Assembly: GCF_014529705.1 (NCBI RefSeq)
Contig: NZ_JAANIH010000004.1
Span: 124,001 to 188,000, forward strand
Direction: 5' to 3'
DNA from: Bradyrhizobium campsiandrae
GTDB taxonomy: Bacteria; Pseudomonadota; Alphaproteobacteria; Rhizobiales; Xanthobacteraceae
Length of the DNA: 64,000 nt
Shown here piece after piece: positions 10,887 through 19,587 of the stretch; position 1 is the stretch's first letter, and each line of letters starts with the position of its first letter. A program made the translations under genes and the position numbers. The notes under the pieces were generated by a model that saw nothing but the letters and a program-made list of their open reading frames with translations, did not search any database and was not told the origin of the DNA.

Positions 10887-11735
10887 TCAATTGGCCTTGG
10901 CGAACGCGATCAGCGCGGCTGCGACGTCATCCGGCCGCTCGTCCGCGACATAGTGGCTGCACCGCGCGATCGAGCCGCCGCTCACATTGGCGGCGAACTC
11001 CTTGAGCATCGGCACCATCTGCGCACCGAACCGCTGGTCCCCGCCCAGGCCAAGCACCGGCATCTCAAGCGGTCGCTTCTTGTACGCGAGCGCAGCCGCA
11101 TGATCGGTGGCGAAGGTGCGATACCATTCCATGCCGCCACGCGTGCGGCCGGGAAGCGCCATCGCCCTGGCGTAGATCTCGATATCAGCCGGGTTGAAGG
11201 TGCTGTGATCGTAGAACCGCTCTGCCATGAAGGTCGAGACATAGTCGTATTCACGGCCATGAATCAGGCGCTCGGGGAGGTCCCGGTTCATATGGAAGCC
11301 GAAGTGCCAGAGCCTTGCGGTCGTCGCCTCCCATCCGGTCCAACCGGGAAGCGGAACGTCGAGAACGGCAAGGTGGGTAACGGCCTCCCGATAGATGGCG
11401 GCCTGCGCCAAGGCGACCATTCCGCCGATGTCATGTCCGCACACGGCGTAGCGTTCATGCCCAAGGGCGACCATCACGTCATGCGCGTCGCGCGCCATCG
11501 TCGCCTTGTCATAGCCGCCCTGCGGACAGTCGGAAAAACCCGCGCCGCGCAGATCGATGGCCACCATGCTGAAATGCTCGGCCAGCAGCGGCATCACATG
11601 GTGCCATTCCCACCATGTTTCCGGCCAGCCATGAAGCAGCAGGAGCGGCGGGCCTGAGCCTCCCGTGACGGCGTTGATCTTGATGCCATTCGCCGGCACC
11701 AACTGCTGGGTAAACCCCTTCAAAGTCGCGATCAT
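10887..11735 (-). CDS. Alpha/beta hydrolase, epoxide hydrolase / haloacetate dehalogenase type
   Basis: A 282-aa cytosolic enzyme. The oxyanion motif HGWPETWWEW lies at 35-44, the nucleophile Asp is D102 in CGHDIGG, and the catalytic His is H261 in CSHYVADERP near the C-terminus. An Asp nucleophile with the HGWP motif is characteristic of epoxide hydrolases and fluoroacetate dehalogenases rather than esterases. The cap domain (about 130-215) contains FHMNRDLPERLIHGREYDY. It sits between the VOC gene and the SDR gene on the same strand. The true substrate cannot be read from the sequence. Confidence 0.88.
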   Translation of the reverse strand: MIATLKGFTQQLVPANGIKINAVTGGSGPPLLLLHGWPETWWEWHHVMPLLAEHFSMVAIDLRGAGFSDCPQGGYDKATMARDAHDVMVALGHERYAVCGHDIGGMVALAQAAIYREAVTHLAVLDVPLPGWTGWEATTARLWHFGFHMNRDLPERLIHGREYDYVSTFMAERFYDHSTFNPADIEIYARAMALPGRTRGGMEWYRTFATDHAAALAYKKRPLEMPVLGLGGDQRFGAQMVPMLKEFAANVSGGSIARCSHYVADERPDDVAAALIAFAKAN

Positions 11736-11786
11736 GATCGCTTTCCGGTCAGATGTTGACGTTCAAACAGAGCTCGTGGCCAGCGC

Positions 11787-12611
11787 TCAGGGCTGGTCGA
11801 AATCGGTGGCGATCGTGATGTCGCGCCAGCGGTCGATATCGCTGCGGAAGGCAGCGAGCTTTCGCTCGGCAATCGCATGCGCGATCGGGCCGAGCGGCAG
11901 ATGGAGCGGGGCATCATCGGCGTCGACCGCTTGCAGGATCACCGCGATCGCCTTGTCGGGATCGCCCGCCTGATTGCCGTTGTTGGTTTCGCGATAGTGC
12001 CTGCGCGAGCTCGCGGCGTATTCCGGCATCTCGTTGGCCGCCATCGTGATCGAACGGCCAAGGAAATCGGTGCGAAACGGCCCGGGTTCGACGATCAGCA
12101 CGCGAATGCCGAACGGCTCCAACTCGCCGGCGAGCGCTTCGGAAATCCCTTCCACGGCAAACTTGGCGGCGTTGTAATAACCTGCGCCGCCGCTGCCCGC
12201 GATGCCCGCGCCGGACGACATGTTGACGATCGTTCCGCCCGAACGTCGCAGGACCGGCAGCGCGGCTCTGGTGGTTTCGATCAGACCGAAGACGTTCACC
12301 TCGAACATCGGCCGGTACTCCTCGGGCGTGCCTTCCTCGATCGCGCCGAACAGTCCGTAGCCGGCATTGTTCACGAGCACGTCAAACCCGCCAAAGGTCT
12401 CGACCGCCTTTGCGACCACTGCCTTGGCTGCCGCCGCATCGGTCACGTCGAGTGGCAACGCAATCATGCGGCCGCCGAAGGGCTCGGCCATTTCCCCGAT
12501 CGTCTTGACATTGCGGGCCGTCGCGATGACCCGATCGCCGCGCTGTGCCGCAGCGAGCGCGAGCCGCTGGCCGAAGCCGCTCGAGCAGCCTGTGATCAGC
12601 CAAGTTTTCAT
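11787..12611 (-). CDS. Short-chain dehydrogenase/reductase
   Basis: A 274-aa classical SDR. TGCSSGFG (7-14) binds the cofactor, NNAG is at 81-84, a serine pair at 132-133, and the YxxxK catalytic pair is Y146/K150. The arrangement ITGCSSGFGQRLALAA and the long C-terminal extension match the retinol-dehydrogenase-like or oxidoreductase SDRs frequently found beside LysR or TetR regulators. ATG 12611 follows GGAGAAG. The gene diverges from a LysR gene at 12836, which is probably its regulator. Substrate unknown. Confidence 0.9.
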   Translation of the reverse strand: MKTWLITGCSSGFGQRLALAAAQRGDRVIATARNVKTIGEMAEPFGGRMIALPLDVTDAAAAKAVVAKAVETFGGFDVLVNNAGYGLFGAIEEGTPEEYRPMFEVNVFGLIETTRAALPVLRRSGGTIVNMSSGAGIAGSGGAGYYNAAKFAVEGISEALAGELEPFGIRVLIVEPGPFRTDFLGRSITMAANEMPEYAASSRRHYRETNNGNQAGDPDKAIAVILQAVDADDAPLHLPLGPIAHAIAERKLAAFRSDIDRWRDITIATDFDQP

Positions 12612-12835
12612 GAGTTCTTCTCCAAGTTGTTTTTCCGACGACAGCCACGCTGTCGCCGCCGCGAACCGTTGAGCTTCCCCAGGGTTCCACAGCCCGCGGC
12701 ACCCAAGCGCCGCCCTCACGGATCGGGGATCCCTAGAAGGACGCACCAGACGTTGGCGGGGATCTAGGTGCTTAGATTTGTTCTTTAACTGACATAAATG
12801 TACTCTCCGCGTTCAGTTTTGTGCGGGTGGTCGCG
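12612..12835. promoter_or_regulatory. Divergent promoter region between SDR and LysR genes
   Basis: A 224-bp intergenic region with divergent genes on both sides, the usual place for a LysR operator. Near the LysR side an AT-rich stretch contains ACAT-AA-ATGT (12792-12801), a short interrupted palindrome of the T-N11-A type preferred by LysR proteins. The exact site is an inference. Confidence 0.4.
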
Positions 12836-13690
12836 ATGGAATGGAGTGACGTCAGAATCTTTCTTGCCATTGCGCGATCCGGCACGCTCGGCGGCGCCGC
12901 GCGTTCGCTTCAGACAAGCCATCCGACCGTCGGCAGGCGCCTTCGCGCACTCGAGCAGGCAATCGGTCACACGCTCTTCCAGCGCACGGCGGACGGTCTT
13001 GTTCTGACCGATGAGGGCCACGGGATCATCGCGCTGGCCGAGCAAATGGAAGAAGGCGCGCTGGCCATGCAGCGCCGGCTTGCGGGGCGGGAGCAGAATC
13101 TCAAAGGCAATCTGCGCATTTCATCGACGGACTGGTTCGGGGCCTATGTCCTGCCTCCCATCCTGGCTGACTTCTCGAACGCATACCCCAATGTCGACGT
13201 TGAAATCCTGACCGGCACGCGCCGGTTCAGCCTCGCCCAGCGGGAGGCCGAAGTCGCTTTTCGTGCCGTTCCGTTCGACACTGCCGATGTCGTTCAGCGG
13301 CGGCTCTTCAGGGTCGAATACGGCGTCTACATCGCGGAGGAGGCGGCTGATCCCAAATATGGCGATGGGACTGGTTTCCGGTTGATCACGCCATCCACGC
13401 CCCACTTCCCCGACATCGCGTGGCTCATCGAGAGTTTCCCCAACGCAAGACCGGTCCTGCGATCGAACAACCGCAACGTCCAGGGGCGCATGTGCAGGCA
13501 AGGCGTCGGCATCGCTGTCCTACCTCGCGTGGTCGGCAATCAGATCCCGGGTATCCGCAGACTGGACCTGCCGACGCCGCCGCCCGCGCGAGACATTTGG
13601 ATGGGATACCACCGGGACCTACGGCGTCTTGGGCGTCTTCGCGCGTTCATCTCGACGGTATCGGACCATCTCGCGAACGCGACAGCATGA
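12836..13690 (+). CDS. LysR-family transcriptional regulator
   Basis: A 284-aa regulator with an N-terminal winged helix-turn-helix (about 1-60, MEWSDVRIFLAIARSGTLGGAARSL split here for length: the HTH includes TSHPTVGRRLRALEQ). The substrate-binding domain is shorter and more diverged than usual, which places it with the LysR subgroup that regulates divergently oriented SDR or oxidoreductase genes. ATG 12836 starts exactly at the conserved first helix; GTG 12821 is an alternative. It probably controls the SDR at 11787-12611 and possibly itself. Confidence 0.88.
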   Translation: MEWSDVRIFLAIARSGTLGGAARSLQTSHPTVGRRLRALEQAIGHTLFQRTADGLVLTDEGHGIIALAEQMEEGALAMQRRLAGREQNLKGNLRISSTDWFGAYVLPPILADFSNAYPNVDVEILTGTRRFSLAQREAEVAFRAVPFDTADVVQRRLFRVEYGVYIAEEAADPKYGDGTGFRLITPSTPHFPDIAWLIESFPNARPVLRSNNRNVQGRMCRQGVGIAVLPRVVGNQIPGIRRLDLPTPPPARDIWMGYHRDLRRLGRLRAFISTVSDHLANATA

Positions 13691-13799
13691 TGAGCGGCCC
13701 GGAGACCACGGCCGCCGGCAGCGATGGGGTGCGGGCGAAGATCGGAAGTCAACGAAAGGCTGCTTCGAGGCGCCTTCTCGCATTTCGGTCCTTCGATGG

Positions 13800-14660
13800 T
13801 CAGGCCGCGAGCACTGCGCTGTTGCGATGACGATATGCCATGAAAGCGAGGCTGCAGAAGCCGATCAGCATCATGGCCCAGGTGGAGGGTTCGGGAATGC
13901 CTGTGATGGGTTCGTCCTCACGCTCACCGGGCAAGGGCTGGCCGCCCACCGTCAATCCACTGAAGGCAAGCCCGGAGTCCCATAAAGTGTCGCCCCAATT
14001 CGTGACTCCAAACACGAGAACATAGGTGCCTGCCGGCCCGATCGTGTATTTGGAGTTCACCCAGCCTGTGTGGCCGCAACCATCGCCCCAGCACGTATTG
14101 TTGTAGGTGGGTCCCAGAGGAGACCAGTTGGGAGCGCCTGCAATGATAGGGACCGAACCGGGCGTCAGGCCGGCGTTCACCGGCCCGAGCTCTGCGCCCG
14201 GAATAATCGAGGCAGGTGCGGGTTCGGTTCGCGCGGTGAGCAAGGTCGCGATCACCTGATGTGAGGTTGCATCCCGCAGTTGAGCCCAGGCGTAGTCCTT
14301 GTAGATGAACTGACCCGCCTGGGCCTGTCCGTCCGAGGTCACGTAGTTGAAATTGTAGTTGAGGATCGTGTTCGCGCCTGCCGTGAATGGACTCGTCGTG
14401 TAAACGCTGCCGTTTGTAGCTCCCGAATTGTCGACGGAAAAATCGGTACGACTGAGCTGCCCAGCGCCACCGGTCCCGTTGTAGGTCGAGATCCAGCGAT
14501 AGAAGCCGGACCCGTCGGGCGGCAATGAGACAATTCCATCGACGGTGTTGATCTGACCACAATTGCCGACGCAGTTCGCTGCGGATGCGGTGTGACTCGA
14601 AACGACCGATAGCCCCAGCGCGATGAAGATTGCAGTCAGCCTGGTATTGAGCCTCTTCAT
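13800..14660 (-). CDS. PEP-CTERM sorting domain protein (WAMMLIGF type)
   Basis: A 286-aa exported protein. The signal peptide (about 1-27, cleavage after TASA) is followed by a Ser/Thr/Gly/Asn-rich beta-type region with paired cysteines (CVGNC near the start, CWGDGC near 190). It ends with a PEP-CTERM signal: [14 protein letters not shown], hydrophobic helix, then YRHR. This tail type is recognised by exosortases, which cut at the PEP motif, so the product should end up at the cell surface or in exopolysaccharide. The function of the mature domain is unknown. GGAGGG precedes ATG 14660. No exosortase gene is in the window. Confidence 0.85.
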   Translation of the reverse strand: MKRLNTRLTAIFIALGLSVVSSHTASAANCVGNCGQINTVDGIVSLPPDGSGFYRWISTYNGTGGAGQLSRTDFSVDNSGATNGSVYTTSPFTAGANTILNYNFNYVTSDGQAQAGQFIYKDYAWAQLRDATSHQVIATLLTARTEPAPASIIPGAELGPVNAGLTPGSVPIIAGAPNWSPLGPTYNNTCWGDGCGHTGWVNSKYTIGPAGTYVLVFGVTNWGDTLWDSGLAFSGLTVGGQPLPGEREDEPITGIPEPSTWAMMLIGFCSLAFMAYRHRNSAVLAA

Positions 14661-14874
14661 TGACGTCCCTCCACGTCTCCAACTCCGAAGCCCCCTGGCA
14701 GGCTCGCACGTGAAGGAGCATTGATTGGCGTCAATCCGAGAAGCGGGCTTTCCTCACCAGCTATTGCGAATGACTTGCGGTCGCTCGATCTTCGGACGTC
14801 GAGCCGCAACCTTGAAGGCGACGCGGCCGCCCGAGCACCAACGGAGCCGCGGGTCAGTGGCGTATGTCGCGCGG

Positions 14875-15687
14875 CTAGCTTGACGTCGACACCTCTGTGG
14901 GCCGGAGCACCAATTGCGCTGCTGAAGAAAATACCCGCGAGCGCATCAGAACGGTGGCGACAAGGCCGGTGATACCTGACGCCGCCAGGATCATGGCAAC
15001 GATGACGAATTGATAGATCGCCGCGTAAACGGGACTAGCGCCCGAGACCATCATGCCGGCCATGACTCCCGGAATCCACACCAGGCCGAGCGATTTGAGC
15101 ATATCGAGGCGAGGCAGAAGGCTCGCATAGACAGCGCTCTGAAGATAAGGCGCAACCGTGACCGCAGGCTCCGCGCCCAGCGAGAGCCCTGCCTCGATCT
15201 GGCCGACATGGGCCAAGATCTCGGCGCGGAAGCGCTCTGCCGCCTGCGCGCAGGCATTCATCGCATTAGCAATGATCATGCTGCCCACAGGCACGAGTAT
15301 GGCGATATCCGCCTGAAGGCTTCGGGTCGCCAACATCGCCGCGATCACCGTCCCCGCGCCGGCGGCAATCGCCCAGAAGCAAAGCAGCAGCGCGCCACTC
15401 ATTCCCCTGAGGCGGCGGGAGGCCGTGAACGCCGCGGCAACCATCATCGCCAGCAGGATGAGCGAGCCGACCATCAAGCTGCCGTGCAGCAGCACGGCCA
15501 GAACCATTCCGACAAACACCATCTGAACGAGGCCACGTGCCATCGAAATGGCGGCCTCGCGCTCCACGCGGACCGCTTGCCACCGGCAGAGGGCGACTAC
15601 GGCCGCGCACAGCACGATGGCGGCGACGGCCTGGGCCAGCCCCATCATCACGTCGCGACCTATGCTGACGTGCAATTCAGGCATCAT
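14875..15687 (-). CDS. fetB: FetB-type ABC transporter permease (UPF0014)
   Basis: A 270-aa polytopic membrane protein with about seven hydrophobic segments. The blocks SMARGLVQMVFVG, GSMIIANAMNACAQAAERF and the run LGAEPAVTVAPYLQSAVYASLLPRLDMLKSLGLVWIPG-MMAGMMVSGASP (interrupted here) match the FetB/YbbM family. FetAB exports iron and improves resistance to oxidative stress in E. coli, so the same role is inferred. The start overlaps the 3' end of the ATPase gene by 11 bp, and GGAGG precedes ATG 15687, so the two are translationally linked. The position next to a di-haem peroxidase agrees with iron and peroxide handling. Confidence 0.88.
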   Translation of the reverse strand: MMPELHVSIGRDVMMGLAQAVAAIVLCAAVVALCRWQAVRVEREAAISMARGLVQMVFVGMVLAVLLHGSLMVGSLILLAMMVAAAFTASRRLRGMSGALLLCFWAIAAGAGTVIAAMLATRSLQADIAILVPVGSMIIANAMNACAQAAERFRAEILAHVGQIEAGLSLGAEPAVTVAPYLQSAVYASLLPRLDMLKSLGLVWIPGVMAGMMVSGASPVYAAIYQFVIVAMILAASGITGLVATVLMRSRVFSSAAQLVLRPTEVSTSS

Positions 15688-16462
15688 GCAGGACCTCCCC
15701 CGTGGCGCCGATCCTGACCATCCGGCCTGCTTTCAGGACCATCGTCCTGTCCGCGAGCCGGGCGGCTTGCTCGCGGTTGTGGGTAACGATCACACAAGCC
15801 ACACGACGTTCCCGAACAACTCCCTGCACCAGCTCTTCGACCCCGCGCACGGACGATTCATCGAGCGCGGAGGTCGGCTCGTCGAGCAACAGGACCTCAG
15901 GGTCGTTTGCCAGCGTTCGAGCCACCGCCACGCGCTGAGCCTCACCCCCGGAGAGGTGGCCGACGTCGCGGTCAGCGAATCCCGACAGGCCGACTCGCTC
16001 GAGCAGTGCCGTAATCCGCGCGGACGCCATGGCTTCCCGCCGTTGCCGCGGTCCGAAAGAGATGTTCGCGGCGACCGTGCCAGGAAAAAGAAAGGCCGTC
16101 TGCATGACCATGCCGACACGCCGCCTCAACTCCCGCGGGACGATTGAGTGGTAGTCCGTGGATTTGAGCAAGACCGTGCCGGCCGTGGGCTCGTCCAGGC
16201 GGTTGAGCAGCCGGAGGAACGACGATTTCCCGGCTCCGCTCGGACCGACGACGGCAAGGATCTCGCCGGCCGAAACCTGGATATTGATCTCCTGGACGAG
16301 CAGCCGCGGTCCAACGCGTCTCGACAGGTTCCTGGTCTCCAGCACCGTGAGCCCTCGCGGAGAGCCACCGTCGCCCGCGCGAGATATGTCCATCGGCGCG
16401 ACCGTCTCGACCGGTTCATTCGATGTGGGATTGTCCGTCACGTCGCTTCTTTCTGTACACAT
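15677..16462 (-). CDS. fetA: FetA-type ABC transporter ATP-binding protein
   Basis: A 261-aa ATPase with Walker A GPSGAGKSS (about 73-81), Q-loop VMQTAFLFPGT, signature LSGGEAQRVAVAR, Walker B VLLLDEPTSALDE and switch His in VTHNREQ. The signature and overall size match FetA/YbbL. About 40 non-conserved residues precede the ATPase core. The start at ATG 16462 lacks a clear ribosome binding site, and ATG 16393 is an alternative. It is the first gene of the fetAB pair and lies downstream of the di-haem peroxidase gene on the same strand, with only 24 bp between them, so the three genes may be co-transcribed. Confidence 0.88.
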   Translation of the reverse strand: MCTERSDVTDNPTSNEPVETVAPMDISRAGDGGSPRGLTVLETRNLSRRVGPRLLVQEINIQVSAGEILAVVGPSGAGKSSFLRLLNRLDEPTAGTVLLKSTDYHSIVPRELRRRVGMVMQTAFLFPGTVAANISFGPRQRREAMASARITALLERVGLSGFADRDVGHLSGGEAQRVAVARTLANDPEVLLLDEPTSALDESSVRGVEELVQGVVRERRVACVIVTHNREQAARLADRTMVLKAGRMVRIGATGEVLHDA

Positions 16463-16486
16463 TCGAACGTCTTCGCGGCTTGTGAA

Positions 16487-17779
16487 TCAAAATGGCGGCC
16501 GCTTCGGCTTCGGGCCGAAAGCCCGCGCGGTATCGCGCTGTGGGCGATCGGTTCTGGACACCGCGAATTGCCGCGCGAATTCCTCGTCACCGGCCGTCTT
16601 GTATGGGGCGCTCGTCAGCGAAGCCAAGAACGCCACCAGATCATCGATTTCCGGTTCAGTCATGGCCAATGGCTGGATATCCTCGTCAAGCCAGGGGTCC
16701 GTGAGACCGTCTCCTTTGTTGTAGTGATCCATGACATCCCACAACGTCTGCATCGATCCGTCGTGGAAGTAGGGCCCCGTGACCATAACGTTACGCAAAT
16801 CAGGCGTTTTGAACGCCGCGATGTCGGCCGGCCGCTTCGTGACGAGAAAGCGCCCCAACACAGACATTTCGCTCGTGATCGCCGCAGTATCGAGAGCCGG
16901 CGGGTGTCCTTGTGCAAGCTCATGTTCCGCTTGCTCCGCCAGTGGACCGACCCGATGGCGTAGGATTCCGATGCCGATGTTGTGGAAATCGTTGTCTGTA
17001 AAAGTCGTCACGTCCCGTTTGTCGGCCGAGAGGGCGTGGCAGAGGTTGCAGCGCGCCTTGGTGTTGAACAATTCCCAGCCGCGCTTGGCCGCTGCACTGA
17101 CGGCGTCGTCGTCTCCGGCGATGAAATGGTCGAACGGCGAATCGAAGGAGGCCAATGTCCGTTCGTAAGCCGTGATGGCTCGCAACATATCCTGTTCGTT
17201 CACACCTCGGCCGAACGCCAGCATGAACTGTGCCTGATAGTCCCTGTCGCCGGCGATTCCGGACGCGGCATCGGCGAGGCTGGTCGAGCCCATCTCGAAC
17301 GGGTTGGTGATCGGCATTGCGGCCTGCTGCTCCAGCGTAGCAGCCCGACCATCCCAAAATTGCGTCTTGTTGTAGAGCGCGTTGAGTACGGTCGGCGAAT
17401 TGCGTTGGCCGACGCGTCCGTGGATCCCGATCGAGACGGATCTGCCGTCGGTGAAAGCGCGCGCCGGATCGTGACAGGTGGCGCAGGCGACAGTGCCGTC
17501 ACCCGAGAGGCGGACGTCGAAGAACAGCTTCTGGCCCAAGGCAACCGCGGCAGGCGTAGGCGGAGTGGCCGGCGGGGTCACCGCTGCCGTCAGAGCCGTA
17601 GGGAAGCCTATCTGGCCTGGTGAACGGGGTGCAGCCAATAGCCCTTGCCCGGGCAGTGGAGGCGCCTTGCCCGGCTCAAGCGCAGGCGGCGGACTGATGC
17701 CGGTCTCTCCGTTCGCCGGTGAGGCGACCATCGCAAGATGTGAGATGAATAGCAGGGCTACGAATGATTTGACGCACAT
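16487..17779 (-). CDS. Di-haem cytochrome c peroxidase (CcpA/MauG family)
   Basis: A 430-aa periplasmic protein with a signal peptide (about 1-23, ending PANGE). Two c-type haem motifs are present: CATCH at 99-103 and CNLCH at 244-248. The surrounding blocks LFFDVRLSGDGTVACATCHDP, GRVGQRNSPTVLNA, FWDGRAATLEQQA and the late VMVTGPYFHDGSMQTLWDV are standard for bacterial di-haem peroxidases, which reduce H2O2 in the periplasm with electrons from cytochrome c or cupredoxin. A proline-rich stretch (about 30-75) precedes the first haem domain. ATG 17779 is chosen by the signal peptide and an AAGGA-type site. Likely co-transcribed with fetAB. Confidence 0.9.
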   Translation of the reverse strand: MCVKSFVALLFISHLAMVASPANGETGISPPPALEPGKAPPLPGQGLLAAPRSPGQIGFPTALTAAVTPPATPPTPAAVALGQKLFFDVRLSGDGTVACATCHDPARAFTDGRSVSIGIHGRVGQRNSPTVLNALYNKTQFWDGRAATLEQQAAMPITNPFEMGSTSLADAASGIAGDRDYQAQFMLAFGRGVNEQDMLRAITAYERTLASFDSPFDHFIAGDDDAVSAAAKRGWELFNTKARCNLCHALSADKRDVTTFTDNDFHNIGIGILRHRVGPLAEQAEHELAQGHPPALDTAAITSEMSVLGRFLVTKRPADIAAFKTPDLRNVMVTGPYFHDGSMQTLWDVMDHYNKGDGLTDPWLDEDIQPLAMTEPEIDDLVAFLASLTSAPYKTAGDEEFARQFAVSRTDRPQRDTARAFGPKPKRPPF

Positions 17780-18226
17780 CCGATCCGTCCTTGAATTCGT
17801 CACACAATCCACGCGACGCAAATCCGGAAGTGAACCGTGCTCAAAAAGCGAGCGACAGCCTCACTTGCTCGCCCTTCGCGGCGGTATCACGGCTCTGGCG
17901 CGTCAATGAAACCCAAAGCGACACGATGTATTCCCAATCTGCATGCCGATTGCGCGAACGAACGTGCAGTTCGGATAGCCTGGTGACGAGGCCGCAACCA
18001 TTTTCAGCGCGTTTGCGCAAGCTGCCGCCGTTTCAGGCAAAGCTTCATCGGACCAATTGCGGCTGACACGGGCATTTTTCAACACGACATATTTGAATAC
18101 ACCGGTCGTAGTCCCGGGAATTTTCGACCCCGTGCGGATACGGCCCTGGGCCGCGACAGCTCTAGTGCTTCTCGCTTCGTTAAGACGTGGGGCGGTAGGC
18201 TTTCGAGATATCGGTCGGAGGACGGG
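17780..18226. other. 447-bp divergent intergenic region
   Basis: This gap separates the divergent peroxidase and EAL genes and must hold both promoters. A small minus-strand frame ends at 17903 and could encode about 60 aa beginning LKNARVSRNWSDEALPET, from a GTG or TTG near 18085. Its composition is protein-like but no ribosome binding site or family supports it, so it is not called as a gene. No RNA gene or repeat was recognised. Confidence 0.4.
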
Positions 18227-18997
18227 ATGACTGTGAAATGCGCAGGCTGCGCCGACGGGATGGAACTGCCGTTCGAATTCAAGATGGCGTTCCAGCCGAT
18301 CGTCGATGTCGCGGAGCATCGCATCTGGGGCTATGAGGCGCTGGTGCGTGGTCCCAACGGCGAAGGCGCGCATAGCGTGCTCAGTCAGTTGACGGACGCT
18401 CAGCTCTATCGTTTCGACCAGGCTGCTCGCGTGATGGCGATCGAAACGGCAGGCAAGCTGTTCGACGACCACACGGCGCGGCTCTCGATCAATTTCATGC
18501 CGAATGCGGTGTACGAACCGAGGGCGTGCATCCAGAAGTCGCTCGAAGCGGCGCGCCGGGCGAGCTTTCCGGCGCAAAATCTCATGTTCGAATTCACCGA
18601 GAATGAACGCATGAGCGATCCGGCGCATGTGGAGAACATCGTTCGCTCGTACAAGGCGCTCGGCTTCTGGACTGCCTTGGACGACTTCGGAGCCGGATAT
18701 GCCGGCCTCAATTTGCTCGCGCGCCTGCAGCCCAATCTGATCAAGATCGACATGGAGCTCTTGCGCGACATCCATCTCAGTCATGCCAAGCAGGCCATTG
18801 TCGCAGGGGTCGCCTCGATCGCGCGCGAGCTGGATATCACCGTCCTGGCCGAGGGGGTCGAAAGCGAGGCCGAACTCACGGCGTTGCGGGCAGCCGGTAT
18901 CGTCCTGTTTCAGGGTTATCACTTCGCCAAACCCGGCTTGATGTCGCTGCCGGCGGTCCGCGGCATTCAGGCGGGCGCCACGGCCTTGGCCAGCTAG
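18227..18997 (+). CDS. Stand-alone EAL-domain cyclic-di-GMP phosphodiesterase
   Basis: A 256-aa protein made almost entirely of one EAL domain. The catalytic set is complete: E37 of YEALVRG, N89 (SINFMPN), E122 (FEFTEN), D152-D153 (LDDFGAGYAG), K173 (IKID) and E209 (LAEGVE). It should hydrolyse c-di-GMP to pGpG in the cytoplasm. There is no GGDEF partner, transmembrane segment or classical sensor domain; the short N-terminus carries two cysteines (C5, C8). GGAGG at 18217-18221 precedes ATG 18227 by five bases. A decayed efflux-gene fragment lies directly downstream. Confidence 0.92.
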   Translation: MTVKCAGCADGMELPFEFKMAFQPIVDVAEHRIWGYEALVRGPNGEGAHSVLSQLTDAQLYRFDQAARVMAIETAGKLFDDHTARLSINFMPNAVYEPRACIQKSLEAARRASFPAQNLMFEFTENERMSDPAHVENIVRSYKALGFWTALDDFGAGYAGLNLLARLQPNLIKIDMELLRDIHLSHAKQAIVAGVASIARELDITVLAEGVESEAELTALRAAGIVLFQGYHFAKPGLMSLPAVRGIQAGATALAS

Positions 18998-18999
18998 CG

Positions 19000-19155
19000 C
19001 AGCGACGGCGTTTGCCTCCGCGGTCGGGGCCGGCCTATCCGTGAGCGCGCACTCCCGCCAGACCGGCGTCTTGCGTTCGGCCAGCCGGCTGCCGCCGAGC
19101 GCCATGAACAAGGCGGCGATGTCGGCCTTGATCGCGGCCTGGACGGAGCGGGCGA
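19000..19155 (-). pseudogene. Fragment of a second NodT-type outer membrane efflux gene
   Basis: Minus-strand reading gives SVQAAIKA directly fused to DIAALFMALGGS, then TPVWREC. The same two blocks occur in the intact efflux gene at 20420-21991, but about 47 codons apart. At nucleotide level 19122-19153 is identical to 20700-20731, and 19050-19121 closely matches 20484 onward. This is the 3' end of a duplicated NodT-like gene with an internal deletion. No start or complete domain remains, and the 3' end abuts the EAL gene. Confidence 0.75.
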
Positions 19156-19427
19156 ACAGCCGATCGGTCGCGCGACGGGCTTCGCTTCGCCGCATCGTCG
19201 ATCGCCGCGAACGGCTTCTGCCATGAGCTGATCTGATCACCCAAAGGCGAGCCGCTGCCCTCAAAGCGGATCGCCGGCGTGAATTGCTCGATTTTGACGC
19301 GCCCGTGAGCAGGATGCGCGCGGGGAATTGCACCGAGATCAATGTTGCTATTGTACCGATCAATATATCGGATCATATTCCGGGCAATCGTCGAATTGCA
19401 CCGGGCCGTCCCGGGACGTACGGAGCC

Positions 19428-19553
19428 ATGACCATGCACCTCAGTTATTTCGACCTGTTTCTCGCCTTCATCGGATTGTCGTTTGGCGTGCCTTCGGCGC
19501 TGCCCCGCGTGTTTTTCCGGATCGATGACACGCCGCGCCGGAAAGCTTCATAA
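19428..19553 (+). CDS. Possible 41-aa small membrane protein
   Basis: A short frame from ATG 19428, with GGAG a few bases upstream, encodes one hydrophobic segment (YFDLFLAFIGLSFGVPSALP) followed by a basic tail ending RRKAS. It stops 34 bp before the TauE/SafE start, so it could be a leader or small membrane peptide. There is no family evidence and it may be chance coding potential beside a pseudogene. Confidence 0.3.
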   Translation: MTMHLSYFDLFLAFIGLSFGVPSALPRVFFRIDDTPRRKAS

Positions 19554-19587
19554 AGGAGCGGATTGTGAGGTGATCGCGGAGACGCAC

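Noticed and set aside
17903..19363. A 486-aa minus-strand open frame
   Set aside because: It is antisense to the EAL gene, whose catalytic motifs are complete. Only the part near 19.0-19.15 kb is meaningful, as a NodT remnant.
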